Notes under the pieces: generated by a model | What the model saw: only the letters and a program-made list of their open reading frames with translations | What the model was told of the DNA's origin: nothing | Database searches by the model: none | Shown here: positions 35,450 to 44,540 of the stretch, one piece after another | Numbering within the stretch: position 1 is the first letter of the stretch | How the letters are laid out: the number at the start of each line of letters is the position of its first letter | DNA from: CAIWHR01 sp963788185 | GTDB lineage: Bacteria; Pseudomonadota; Gammaproteobacteria; Burkholderiales; Casimicrobiaceae | Assembly (NCBI GenBank): GCA_963788185.1 | Contig: CAWBGE010000010.1 | Span: 1 to 64,000 of the forward strand | Length of the DNA: 64,000 nt | Reading direction: 5' to 3' | Translations under genes and position numbers: made by a program

Positions 35450-37559
35450 TCACCAGATCGAGACCCGGCGCTTCGGATCGAGCCAAGCAGGATCGCCGGC
35501 ACGGATACCGAAGGCCTGGTAGAACGCGCGCTCGTGCTGCGCCGGCGCGATCATCCGGTAGACCCCCGGCGGATGCCCGTCGACCGGCAGAATCTGCCGC
35601 AGCCAGCCCTCGTTGGACCTGTCGGCCCATGCCTGGGCCCACGACAGGTAGCAGCGCTGGGTTTGCGTAAGCCCGTCGATCTTTCGGTTCTCCTGCGGAT
35701 GGTCGCGCAGGTAGCGGTCCAGCGCCGCCGCACCGAGGGCAATTCCGCCCACATCGGCCAGGTTCTCGCCGACCGACAGCTCGCCGTTGATGTGCAGGCC
35801 CGGGACGACTTCGACCGCCGAGGCCTGCCTGACGAGCTTTTGCGTTTCCTTCTCGAAGTGTCGAGCATCGGCCGCCGTCCACCAGTCGCGGACGCTACCC
35901 TTCGCATCGTAGAGCCGGCCCAACGAATCGAAGCCGTGCGTGAACTCGTGGCCAATGACCGCGCCGAGCGCGCAGAAGTTGAGCGCCGGGTCGGCCTTGG
36001 GATCGTAAAACGGCGCCTGCAGGAATGCCGCCGGGATCTCGATGCTGTTCTGGCTGCCCTGGTAGGCGGCGTTGATGTCGGTCGGCAGCGTCGCGTTCGG
36101 CACGGCAAAGCCGTCTTCCTGCACTGGCTTGCCCAACTTGGCGAGGTCGCGACGCAACCTGAACTCGTTGATCCGCGCCACATTGCCGAAGTAGTCGTCG
36201 CGCCGGATGTCGACGGCCGTGTGGTCGATCCATTGCGCCGGACCGCCCACGCCGACCTTCATCGTGTCGAACTTCGCCAGCGCCTCGCGCCGGGTGCTGG
36301 GCGACACCCAGGCATTCTTCTCCACCCGACCGCGGAACTCGGCCTTGATGCGCAGCACCAGATCCTCGGCCGCCGCCTTGGCGTCGGGCGACAGGTGCTT
36401 CGCGACGTACAACTGCCCGAGCGGATGCCCGAGCTTGCCGGCCACCTGCTGCGCCACCGCGCGGTCGCGCGGCGGCAGTTCGATATGCCCGTACAGAACC
36501 TCGGCGAACGCCTTGCCGGGGCCGAGGAAGGCCGGCGTCAGATAGGGCGCCGCCCGCCGCAACAGCTCCCAGCGCAGGTAGCTCTTGGTGTCGGACAGCG
36601 GAAGCTCGGCCAGCATCGCGTTGCGTTCCCGCAGCGCCGCCGCTTCCATGACGATGACCTCGCCGCCCGTCGGCAGGCCGAAGTCGGCGAAGTAGGCGTC
36701 GAGGTCGACGTTGCCGAGCAGCGACCTCAGGTCGTCATAGCGCATCCGCTGGAAGCGCTTCGCCGGATCACGCTTTTCCACCGGGGTGAGCTTCTTCCCG
36801 GCAATCCGCGTCTCGATGGCGAGGATGCGTTCCGCGGCGACCTTCGCGTCCTCCGGCGTAGCTGCCGGCGATGACCAGGTAGTCGGTCACCTCCCGGACG
36901 TAGCCGTCGCGGATCTTCTGCATCTCCGGCTTCAGGTAGTTGTCGACGCCCAACGGCAGGTCGCCGTCGCCGGCATAGATTGTGTAGCGCTGGCGGTCGA
37001 CGGTGTCGGTGCCGACGCCGACACCGAGCACGATCGTGTCGTTGGTGGCGACGGCCAGCCGGGCGAGCGTATCGGCCAACGCTTTCCGGCCGTCGATTGC
37101 GGCAATGCGGTCGAAGTCGGGCGTGAGCGGCGTCACGCCGAGCTCGGTCAACCGCTTCTCATCCATGCCGGAGCGATAGAAGTCGCCGACCTGCTGCGCC
37201 GGGCTGCCCTTGGCGGCCGTCGCGCGCGCGCCCGCCGCATCGTCGAGCAGCGTCCTGATCTGGACCTCGACCCGCTTGACCAGCACCTGGATGCCCGAAA
37301 CGCGCAGATCGTCGGCGGGGATCACCGCTGCATCGATCCAGCGGCCGGCGGCATAGCGGCGGAAGTCCTTGCGTGGATCGGCCGTCAAATCCATTTTCTC
37401 GACCGAAAAGCCGTACGGAAACCCGAAGTTGTCGAGCATCGATGCTCTCGCCGGAGCGGCAGCACTGCTCGAAGTCGACTGTGCAGCGGAGAGCCCGACG
37501 AGGCCGGCAAAAAGGCTGACGCCAACCACGACGGTAATGACAGACGATGCTTTTCGCAT
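35450..37559 (-). pseudogene. M13 family zinc metallopeptidase (PepO/neprilysin-like), single frameshift
   Basis: Two abutting frames together encode one M13 peptidase of about 695 residues. The N-terminal frame (37559 to about 36860) starts with a signal peptide and YGFSVEKMDLTADPRKDFRRYAAGRWI. After GSY the frame is lost; deleting one base near 36860 restores TPEDAKVAAERILAIE and joins the C-terminal frame. The latter has NAAY, the zinc motif HEFTH, ENLADVGG and the C-terminal end RRVSIW. A single-base insertion may be a real inactivation or a sequencing error; the rest of the gene looks unharmed. Secreted oligopeptidases of this kind cut peptides in the periplasm. Confidence 0.85.
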
Positions 37560-37761
37560 GGAGTGTCCTTGCTTAGCGCGGCCGGCGCAGGGTGCCGGCC
37601 GGTTGCTGGGGTTCGGCTTGAACGGCGCACGTTAGGCATGTTGCAGACGTCCGCGCCTGGGACGCCGGCTGCGTTTACCCTTTTCGCAGGTGCCGAAGCC
37701 GGCACCCGCCATGGCGACGCGCCGCGGCAAAGCGGCTCTGCCACCTAAGCCTATCCGACCG

Positions 37762-38490
37762 TCAATTGCCCCAGTTCGGCTTGCTGCGGTACGGGTAGTC
37801 GTTCGACACCTGGCGGCCGGATGAAATGCTGTGGTTCTGGCCCGACGGCAGGTTGGGGTAATCCCCGGGGCCGTAGGTGTGGCAGTTACCCTGGAATTCC
37901 GCGTCGCTGCAGAACAGCCAATAGCCCGACTCGACCCGCAGCGAGCGGGCCTTGTCGTTGAAGCCGGCGCGGTCGAGGTTGCGCGCACCACCCGGCCCGA
38001 CGACAAAACTCTCGCCGGACAGGTTGTAGCTCGAGAACAGGACCGCGCGGGTGCCGGACCCCCAGTTGCCGCCACTGCCCCACCGATTGGAGTCGTAGCT
38101 GCTGTTGCTGTTGTAGCTGCCGCTGTTGTTGCTGTCGTAGCGGTTGCCGCTGTTCCAGCCGCCGCCACCGTCGGGCGTCCAGCCCAGTTCGCGCGCCGAC
38201 GACACCTTGTCGTTCATCCCCATGGCGCGCAGCGACGGGTATTCACCGGGGCCGAGGGTCACGCAGCTGCCGCGAAAGTAGGCGTCGGCACACAGCTGCC
38301 ACCGCCCTCCGCGGACCCTGACCGAAGACACCTTGTCGTTGAAGCCGTTGTCGTCGAGATTCGACACGCTGTTCGCCGAACTCAACGAGCGGCCGTTGTA
38401 GTTGTCGTTTTCGTACAGCATGATCTCGGCATGGGCCGCGCCAGCCGCCGCCGCCAGCAAGATGCCAAGGCAAGTGGATGCAATCTTCAC
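37762..38490 (-). CDS. Secreted protein with two beta/gamma-crystallin domains
   Basis: A 242-residue exported protein (signal STCLGILLAAAAGAAHA). Residues 25-100 and 150-230 are two crystallin-like domains: IMLYENDNYNGRSLSSANSVSNLDDNGFNDKVSSVRV and AVLFSSYNLSGESFVVGPGGARNLDRAGFNDKARSLRV, each with a second half (WQLCADAYFRGSCVTLGPGEYPSL, WLFCSDAEFQGNCHTYGPGDYPNL). The paired N/D-x-S/T-S (NDKVSS, NDKARS) segments suggest Ca2+ binding. A 45-residue Asn/Ser/Gly-rich linker joins the domains. GGAGA stands 8 bases before the GTG start at 38490. Confidence 0.88.
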   Translation of the reverse strand: MKIASTCLGILLAAAAGAAHAEIMLYENDNYNGRSLSSANSVSNLDDNGFNDKVSSVRVRGGRWQLCADAYFRGSCVTLGPGEYPSLRAMGMNDKVSSARELGWTPDGGGGWNSGNRYDSNNSGSYNSNSSYDSNRWGSGGNWGSGTRAVLFSSYNLSGESFVVGPGGARNLDRAGFNDKARSLRVESGYWLFCSDAEFQGNCHTYGPGDYPNLPSGQNHSISSGRQVSNDYPYRSKPNWGN

Positions 38491-39022
38491 ATCGGTTCTC
38501 CGGTTGACGGGAAAATAGGTAGGTCGCCTCTTCGAAGCGGCGGCACCGTTATGGCTTGTTGGCCTATTTGTCATGGACATACAAGCACGCTGGGCGGAAT
38601 TTATAGCCGCTCAGGGAGTTTGTCAACTGTTCGTCCTGGACATTTTGATAAACTCTTCTGTTCACGCTCTCGTTCGGGCAGCCCCCGGTAGCGTCCGGTG
38701 CATGCTTGCTGACTTTGCACGCACGGTCCTCGCCAATCTCTCGTCAAGCGGGGACGCGAAAGGGTGGCGGCACGGGATGCCACCGGCCATTGATCACGGG
38801 GATTGGCTCGAGCAGCTGAGGTAGGCTGACAAAGTACCGGCGGCGGTCTGCGATCACCAAGCGCCGGTCCCCATGTCAACGGGTGCCGTCCGAAAATTTC
38901 ACGGGGACGCGGATCGACAAGCCCCGTTCGCACGCAGGTCCCAGGCGACGGTCGGACCGAGCATTGGTTGAGAGGTGTTCCCGCGGTCGATGCGCAACGC
39001 TTGCAGCGGTTGATCGGGTCAG
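38491..39022. other. Intergenic region, no gene seen
   Basis: About 530 bases between the crystallin-type gene and the LysR gene (both minus strand). No coding frame, clear terminator or repeat copy was found. GC and short broken frames resemble the other accessory spacers. Confidence 0.5.
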
Positions 39023-39916
39023 TCAACGCCTCCGCCGGCCTTGGCCCGGTGGAACGAGCGCCTCAAGCAGCGCTTGAGCGGCTAGCGATAGCCGGTCTTG
39101 ACGCGAAATTGCATAAAGCCGAATCACCCGCTTTGGCTTGAAAGGCTTGACCACCAGGCCGCGCCGCAGATTGCCGACCACGAGATTGTCAACGACAGCG
39201 ATCCCGGCACCGGCATTGACCAGCGCACACGCGAGGAACGTTTGCCCTACTTCCACGCTGATCCGCCGGCTTGCGCCCGTCTCCGCAAACGCGCTCTCCA
39301 GCGCGGCGCCGATCGCCAGCGTACCGCTAAACGAGATCAGCGGTAACTCATGGAGGTCGCGCGCATCGATCGCAGTCGCCGCAGCCAGGTGATGCCCCTT
39401 CGGCAGTACACAGACGAGCTCTGTTTGGCCGATCTCCGTCACCGTGACGGCCGGATTGCTCGGCACATCATAGGCGAAGCCAAGCTCCGCCGTGCCCGCG
39501 CGTACGCTTTCGATGACCTCGTAGTTGAGCACGGTTCGCAGCGTGATACGTAGATCGGGGCCCGTCTTGGCGAGCCGACCGATCGCATCGGCGAGGATCG
39601 TCGTCGCGATGGAAGGAATCGAAACCAGCGACAACCGGCCGCCACGAACCCGACGCAGATCACTGGCAGTGCGCTGGATCGCATCGATTTCGGCGTAGAT
39701 TTTCTCGATGTCGGGATAGAGCGCCAGCACCTCAGGTGTCGGGTGAAGCCGCCCGGCGCGCCGCTCGAACAGTTCGAGCCCAAGCCGGTTTTCGGCGATG
39801 CGCAATACGCGGCTGATCCCCGGTTGCGAGACGCCGAGTTGACGCGCGGCGCTCGTGAGTGTGCCCGCCCGCAACACGGCGCGAATAACCTCGATCTGGC
39901 GAAGACTTAAAGTCAT
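39023..39916 (-). CDS. LysR family transcriptional regulator
   Basis: A 297-residue LTTR. The N-terminal winged HTH is LSLRQIEVIRAVLRAGTLTSAARQLGVSQPGISRVLRIAENRLGLELFERR. The periplasmic-binding-like effector domain follows (from about 90: LSLVSIPSIATTILADAIGRL, ELGFAYDVPS). It diverges from the TRAP/enolase operon across 122 bases, and is likely its activator with the transported acid or its metabolite as effector. Confidence 0.92.
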   Translation of the reverse strand: MTLSLRQIEVIRAVLRAGTLTSAARQLGVSQPGISRVLRIAENRLGLELFERRAGRLHPTPEVLALYPDIEKIYAEIDAIQRTASDLRRVRGGRLSLVSIPSIATTILADAIGRLAKTGPDLRITLRTVLNYEVIESVRAGTAELGFAYDVPSNPAVTVTEIGQTELVCVLPKGHHLAAATAIDARDLHELPLISFSGTLAIGAALESAFAETGASRRISVEVGQTFLACALVNAGAGIAVVDNLVVGNLRRGLVVKPFKPKRVIRLYAISRQDRLSLAAQALLEALVPPGQGRRRR

Positions 39917-39941
39917 AACCTCAATGCATGGATGACCAAGA

Positions 39942-39959
39942 TAATGGTATTGGACATTA
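39942..39959. promoter_or_regulatory. Candidate LysR-type operator
   Basis: TAATG-N8-CATTA is a 5-bp dyad in the LysR/TRAP divergent spacer, 26 bases upstream of the LysR ATG, a usual location for an autoregulatory LTTR site (T-N11-A type). The arms are short, so chance cannot be excluded. Confidence 0.4.
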
Positions 39960-40038
39960 CACGACTTCGCGAACTAGACTTGCCTGAAGAAGTCTCGGCG
40001 CACCCTTCGGGCGCTGGAACCAGAGGAGGATTTGTGTC

Positions 40039-41013
40039 ATGCAAACCAGGATCCTGTTTTCGCTTGCTGCCAGTATGATCTTTGCCGCGGGCGCGGCGCA
40101 CGCCCAGACCACGCTGCGGCTCGCCCACCAGTTTGCTCCTGACAGCCTGCCGGGAAAGAGCGCGCAGCGCTTTGCGGATACCGTCGCCACCAAGACCGGC
40201 AACGCCGTCAAAGTGACCGTGCTGCCTGGCGGCGCGCTTGGCGACGAACGGTCGAACCTGCAGCAACTTGGCGCGGGAACGATCGATCTTGCCCTCACTG
40301 GCGACCTCGTCATCAGCTACATGGCGCGGCCCTACATGATCGTGTCGATGCCCTTCATCTATCCGACCCCCGCGCACAGCCTCGCGGTGTTCAACGGCGA
40401 GATCGGCAAGGAGATAAACACGCTGCTGGTCAAGGATCACAAGGTCCGCGTGCTCGGCTGGCAATACGTCGGCACCCGCGTGTTGACCGCGAACAACCCG
40501 GTGCGGACACTGGCCGACCTCAAGGGTCTCAAGTTCCGGCTCGCACCCGCGGAAATGTGGGTGAAGACCTGGGAGAAAACCGGCGCCAACATAGCCAGCA
40601 TAGCCTTTACCGAGCTTTATCTCGCACTGCAGACCGGTACGGTTTCGGGGCAGGAGAATCCGCCCAACTTCATTCGCGCCCAGAAATTTCACGAGGTGCA
40701 GAAGTACGTGATGAAGACGAACCATGTGCCGCAGATGCAGGCGTTCTTCGTGAGCGAGCAGCGCTTCGCCGGCATGGACGCAAAGCTGCGCAGCGCGATC
40801 GCCGAGGCCGCGACGGAGACGACTGCCTGGACCACGGCGCAGGCCAGCGCGGCGCAGGACGCTGACCTCGCGTGGCTCACGAGCACCGGCAAGATGCAAC
40901 TGATCGACATCAACCTGACCGGTATCGATCAGTTGATCGCCAAGGTACCAGAAGAGGTGCTGGGTGCCGATGGTCGCAAGCTCTACGAGCGTATCAAGGC
41001 GACCAAGCCGTAG
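40039..41013 (+). CDS. dctP: TRAP transporter solute-binding protein (DctP)
   Basis: A 324-residue exported protein (signal LFSLAASMIFAAGAAHAQ). Mature DctP-type motifs are LRLAHQFAPDSLPGKSAQRFAD, VLPGGALGDERSNLQQL, GLKFRLAPAEMW (with the conserved Arg that pairs with a ligand carboxylate) and GQENPPNFIRAQKFHEVQKYV. It delivers a carboxylate or sugar acid to the DctQM membrane subunits. GAGGAGGA precedes the ATG. It is the first gene of a four-gene operon. Confidence 0.93.
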   Translation: MQTRILFSLAASMIFAAGAAHAQTTLRLAHQFAPDSLPGKSAQRFADTVATKTGNAVKVTVLPGGALGDERSNLQQLGAGTIDLALTGDLVISYMARPYMIVSMPFIYPTPAHSLAVFNGEIGKEINTLLVKDHKVRVLGWQYVGTRVLTANNPVRTLADLKGLKFRLAPAEMWVKTWEKTGANIASIAFTELYLALQTGTVSGQENPPNFIRAQKFHEVQKYVMKTNHVPQMQAFFVSEQRFAGMDAKLRSAIAEAATETTAWTTAQASAAQDADLAWLTSTGKMQLIDINLTGIDQLIAKVPEEVLGADGRKLYERIKATKP

Positions 41014-41038
41014 CGAGCGGACGCCAGAGGGAGCCCAG

Positions 41039-41521
41039 GTGCGCGCTCGGCTCGGTCTGCCCGAAATCGTCTCCATCGGTCTGGTGGCGCTGCTCTTCGC
41101 CGTGCTGCTCGCGCAGGTCGTGTTGCGGCCGTTCGGACTGGGCTTCGTGTGGGCGGAGGAGTTCGCCGCGTTCGGCTTCATCGCGCTGGTCTTCTTCAGC
41201 ATGGCGGCGGCCCATAGCCGTGGCCAGCACATGACGGTCGAAGCGTTTCAGGAGTGGGCGGCGCCGAAGCTCTCTCCCCGTCAGCGTGCCGCGTGGCGGG
41301 TCGCGCTCCTCGTCGTCGAGCTCCTTTTTCTAGCCGTGCTCGCCGTCGGCCTCGGGCAGATGGCGCGGCAGACATGGGGCTCGTTCGCGGGCTCGCTGTC
41401 CGGCTTTCGCTACGGCTGGCTCTATCTTGCCGTCCTCGCCGCGGCACTGATGAGCATCGCGGCGGTCGCGGCACAGCTCGTCGTGGCGATTCGGCGCTTC
41501 GGGGAAGGTCGCGACTCGTGA
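41039..41521 (+). CDS. dctQ: TRAP transporter small permease (DctQ)
   Basis: A 160-residue membrane protein with four helices. The FVWAEEFAAFGFIALVFFSMAAAHSRGQHM stretch is typical of DctQ. The GTG start at 41039 has GAGGGA upstream; an ATG at 40964 lies inside dctP. Its stop overlaps the start of dctM (GTGA). Confidence 0.88.
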   Translation: MRARLGLPEIVSIGLVALLFAVLLAQVVLRPFGLGFVWAEEFAAFGFIALVFFSMAAAHSRGQHMTVEAFQEWAAPKLSPRQRAAWRVALLVVELLFLAVLAVGLGQMARQTWGSFAGSLSGFRYGWLYLAVLAAALMSIAAVAAQLVVAIRRFGEGRDS

Positions 41522-42813
41522 CCGTCGCCCTCGGCTTGCTCGGGCTTCTCGCGTTGCTCGCTCTGCGCGTTCCGGTGGCGACCGCGCTGGGTATCGTCGC
41601 ACTGGCCGCCGTCGCCGTGGAAGACGGCTTGCTCAATGCACCGGTGATCGCCGCGCAGTCGATGGTCAACGGCGTCAACAGCTTCGTGTTGATCGCCGCA
41701 CCGTTCTTCATGCTCGCCGGCGAGATCATGAACCAGGGCGGATTGACGCAACGGATTTTCCGGTTGGCGCGCGCTATGGTCGGCTGGATTCCGGGCGGGC
41801 TCGGCCAGGTGAATGTTGCGGCCAGCATGCTCTTCTCGGGCATGACGGGCTCCGCGATCTCCGACGCGGTCGGGCTTGGAACAATGGAAATCAAGGCGAT
41901 GAACGAGGGGGGATACGAGCCCAGGTTCTCCGCCGCGATCACGGCCGCGTCCTCGCTGATCGGCCCCATCATCCCGCCGAGCGTGCCGATGGTGATCTAC
42001 GGTGCGGTTGCAGGTGCGTCAATCGGATCGCTGTTTCTCGCCGGCGTGGTTCCGGGGCTTCTGATGGGGATTTCGCTGATGATCACCGTCGGCATCTATG
42101 CGCGGCTCGGCTATTGCCCCAAGGAGTCGAAGCCGACGTCGACCGAGTTGCGCGAGGCATTCGTCGGCGCGGTACCAAGCCTGCTGATTCCGCTGGTTGT
42201 CGTCGGTGGCATCTACGCAGGGCTGTTCACGCCCACGGAGGCGGCCATCGTGGCCTGCGCCTATGCGATAGTGCTGGCCACCTTCTATCGTGAGCTGACT
42301 TGGGCTGAACTCGGTCGCGTCGTCGTGCGCATAGTCGCCGCGACCGGGGCGCTGTTCTATATCGTCGCAGCGACTGCGCTGCTCGGGTTCGTCGTCACCC
42401 GATCGGGTGTCATGATCGACGTGGCGCTCTGGCTAGGACGCGAGATCAGCAGCCCGACGTTGCTCCTGTTGATCATCGTCGCCCTCTACGTCGCGGTCGG
42501 CCTGTTCATGGAGCCGGTCGCCGCGATGCTGCTGTTGGTGCCGATCCTGCTTCCCGGCGTCAAGCTGCTCGGCATCGACCTCGTCCACTTTGGCATCGTC
42601 ACCGTGCTGGCGCTTTGCATCGGACTGCTCACGCCCCCTGTTGGCCTGGTCCTCTACACGGTCGCCCGCGTCGCGAATCTTCGCGCCGACGTGCTCGCCG
42701 TCGCGGTACTGCCCTTCCTGGTGCCGTTGGTCACGGTGCTGCTCGCGATCGTGGTCTTCCCCGATCTGGCGCTTGGCCTGCCCAGATTCCTGGCTGGGCT
42801 GGCAGCCTCCTGA
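41518..42813 (+). CDS. dctM: TRAP transporter large permease (DctM)
   Basis: A 431-residue inner-membrane permease with about 12 helices. Motifs include LIAAPFFMLAGEIMNQGGLTQRIFRLARAMVGWIPGGLGQVNVAASMLFSGMTGSAISDAVGLGTMEIKAM and SLIGPIIPPSVPMVIYG, both canonical DctM signatures, plus C-terminal LTPPVGLVLYTVA. It uses a Na+ gradient for uptake. The GTG start overlaps the dctQ stop; a longer frame from 41254 runs through dctQ. Confidence 0.93.
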   Translation: MTVALGLLGLLALLALRVPVATALGIVALAAVAVEDGLLNAPVIAAQSMVNGVNSFVLIAAPFFMLAGEIMNQGGLTQRIFRLARAMVGWIPGGLGQVNVAASMLFSGMTGSAISDAVGLGTMEIKAMNEGGYEPRFSAAITAASSLIGPIIPPSVPMVIYGAVAGASIGSLFLAGVVPGLLMGISLMITVGIYARLGYCPKESKPTSTELREAFVGAVPSLLIPLVVVGGIYAGLFTPTEAAIVACAYAIVLATFYRELTWAELGRVVVRIVAATGALFYIVAATALLGFVVTRSGVMIDVALWLGREISSPTLLLLIIVALYVAVGLFMEPVAAMLLLVPILLPGVKLLGIDLVHFGIVTVLALCIGLLTPPVGLVLYTVARVANLRADVLAVAVLPFLVPLVTVLLAIVVFPDLALGLPRFLAGLAAS

Positions 42814-42825
42814 ACGGAGCATCGC

Positions 42826-43965
42826 ATGCGCATCGCCGAGGTCATTACCGGAACCTATCGCATCCCACTGGCGGAGCCCTGGGTCTCGGCCAAGTATCGC
42901 ATCACCCATCACGAATACGTCGTCACCGAAGTCCGCACCGAATGCGGGATGAGCGGTACGGGCTGGTGTCAGACGATCGGGCTCGGTGGGCTTGCCGTCG
43001 AACAGCTCGTACAAGCCTATCTCGCGCCGACCCTTTTGGGCGAGGATCCTGGGAACACGGAACGAATCTGGTCGCGCCTGTGGGACGAGTGCCATTTTCT
43101 CGGCCCCGCCGGCATCACGACGCTGGCACTTGCAACCATCGACATCGCGTTGTGGGACATCAAGGCCAAAGCCGCGGGCAGGCCCCTGTATCAGCTCCTC
43201 GGCGGAATGAGTGATTCGGTCGGCGTCTATGCGAGCGCGGTCAACCTTCATCTGACGCGAGATGAGCTACTCGCACAAGTCGAGGAACAGCTCGCGCAAG
43301 GCTACGAGACGTTCAAGGTGAAGATCGGGCGCAACGACCCGGTAGAGGATCTGGAGCGGATGCGGGCGGTTCGGAAGCTGATTGGGCCTTCACGCGCGCT
43401 GATGCTCGACGTAAACCAACGGTGGACGTCAGGCGAGGCGCTGGTAAATCTCAGGGCGCTCGCCGAGGTGAGCCCCGGTTGGATCGAGGAACCGCTGCTG
43501 TCGGACGACGTGATCGGACACGCGCACCTTCGGCGTACCTGTGGCGTTCCGATCGCAGTCGGCGAGCAACTCGGCAACCGCTATGATTTCTGGGCCTATA
43601 TCCGCGCCGAGGCAGCCGATGTGCTGCAGCCGAACGTATGGAAGGTCGGCGGTGTCGGCGAGTGGATGAAGATCGCCCATGCCGCGCAGCTCGCGAACCT
43701 TGTCATCGCGCCGCACGATAGCCTGGAGCTCTCTTGTCACCTCGTCGGCGCGGTCCGTAACGGGTTCCTGGTCGAGAACATCTTCGGCGGCAACCTGAGC
43801 GACCTCGGTGTCGTCGAGGAGCCGTTGATCGTCACGCGAGGACGTATCGCGTTGCCGCAGCAACCCGGGCATGGTGTCGTGTTCCGTCGCGATAAGCTGG
43901 AAACCTGTCGCCTCGACCCCGGCAAGCCGGTATTGCGTGAACCGTCGGTGCATCCGGGTATCTGA
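42826..43965 (+). CDS. Enolase superfamily enzyme (mandelate racemase/muconate lactonizing-like)
   Basis: A 379-residue protein with an N-terminal capping domain and C-terminal TIM barrel. Catalytic features: KxK base in ETFKVKIG, metal ligands Asp in LMLDVNQRW, Glu in WIEEPL and Glu in VGEQL, and the His of APHD (general acid/base). The K-K plus H pattern fits sugar-acid dehydratases (galactonate, mannonate, rhamnonate type) or racemases. Located 12 bases after dctM, it probably processes the imported acid. Precise substrate unknown. Confidence 0.88.
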   Translation: MRIAEVITGTYRIPLAEPWVSAKYRITHHEYVVTEVRTECGMSGTGWCQTIGLGGLAVEQLVQAYLAPTLLGEDPGNTERIWSRLWDECHFLGPAGITTLALATIDIALWDIKAKAAGRPLYQLLGGMSDSVGVYASAVNLHLTRDELLAQVEEQLAQGYETFKVKIGRNDPVEDLERMRAVRKLIGPSRALMLDVNQRWTSGEALVNLRALAEVSPGWIEEPLLSDDVIGHAHLRRTCGVPIAVGEQLGNRYDFWAYIRAEAADVLQPNVWKVGGVGEWMKIAHAAQLANLVIAPHDSLELSCHLVGAVRNGFLVENIFGGNLSDLGVVEEPLIVTRGRIALPQQPGHGVVFRRDKLETCRLDPGKPVLREPSVHPGI

Positions 43966-44018
43966 GGTCTGTTTACCATAACAACCCGCAATAATGAGGG
44001 CGTTGCCCTACGTCGGCG

Positions 44019-44275
44019 CGTACTCGCGACGGGCAGTCGCTGTTCCTGCTTGTCCGCCCTTCGGGGGTCAAGGTCTGGGAGTTCCGGTACAGGCGGGGGG
44101 GCGCGCTCCGCGCCATCGTCCTGGGCACCTTCGGCAACGGACGCGGGGAGTTGGGTCTCAAGGCGGCGCGCGAGCTGCGCGACCAGAAGCGTGCCCTATT
44201 GCGCGAGGGGAAGGATCCAGACCTGCGTGCGGGCGAGTTCGGTGCCAGCCAAGCCGACGGTGCGCAGTCGCTCCA
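44019..44275 (+). pseudogene. Integrase arm-domain remnant
   Basis: The frame encodes RTRDGQSLFLLVRPSGVKVWEFRYRRGG, VLGTFGNG, GLKAARELRDQKRALLREGKDPDLR, a degraded DUF4102 arm-binding domain like that of the island integrase at 4719. It lacks the first residues and the catalytic domain. After about 44240 it continues into a different, antisense IS1380-type sequence. Confidence 0.8.
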
Positions 44276-44540
44276 GCAGCACTTGCGCCACCGCCTTCAG
44301 CAAGCCGAGTCGGCGCTCGACTTGCCGCAGCAACAACAATCCACCGTCGGAACTGACATCGCCATCGTCGAAACGGCCGTCAATCTGGCGGCGTCCAAGC
44401 TTCGAAAACGGCACTTCGGTCGCGGTACACTTTGGCATAGGCGGAGTCTCCACAGCGATCAGTCTCGACAACCGATTCAACGTGGGAAGTCAGGATTCCG
44501 CCGACCTCATTTTGCGATTCCGTGTGAAATATCCGGGTTA
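44276..44540 (-). mobile_element. IS1380-type element remnant (5' end and transposase start)
   Basis: On the minus strand an ATG at 44438 opens a transposase start MPKCTATEVPFSKLGRRQID, then DGDVSSDGGLLLLRQVERRLGLLKAVAQVL, which is the conserved N-terminus of IS1380 family transposases. Homology ends near 44276 at the junction with the integrase remnant. Upstream, TATTTCACACGG at 44518-44533 (read on minus) fits an IS1380-type end. The stop codon of the neighbouring FAD oxidoreductase (44538) lies at the outer edge. Confidence 0.75.

Noticed and set aside
35339..36874. A 511-codon plus-strand frame
   Set aside because: Antisense to the M13 peptidase C-terminal frame, which carries the zinc motif.
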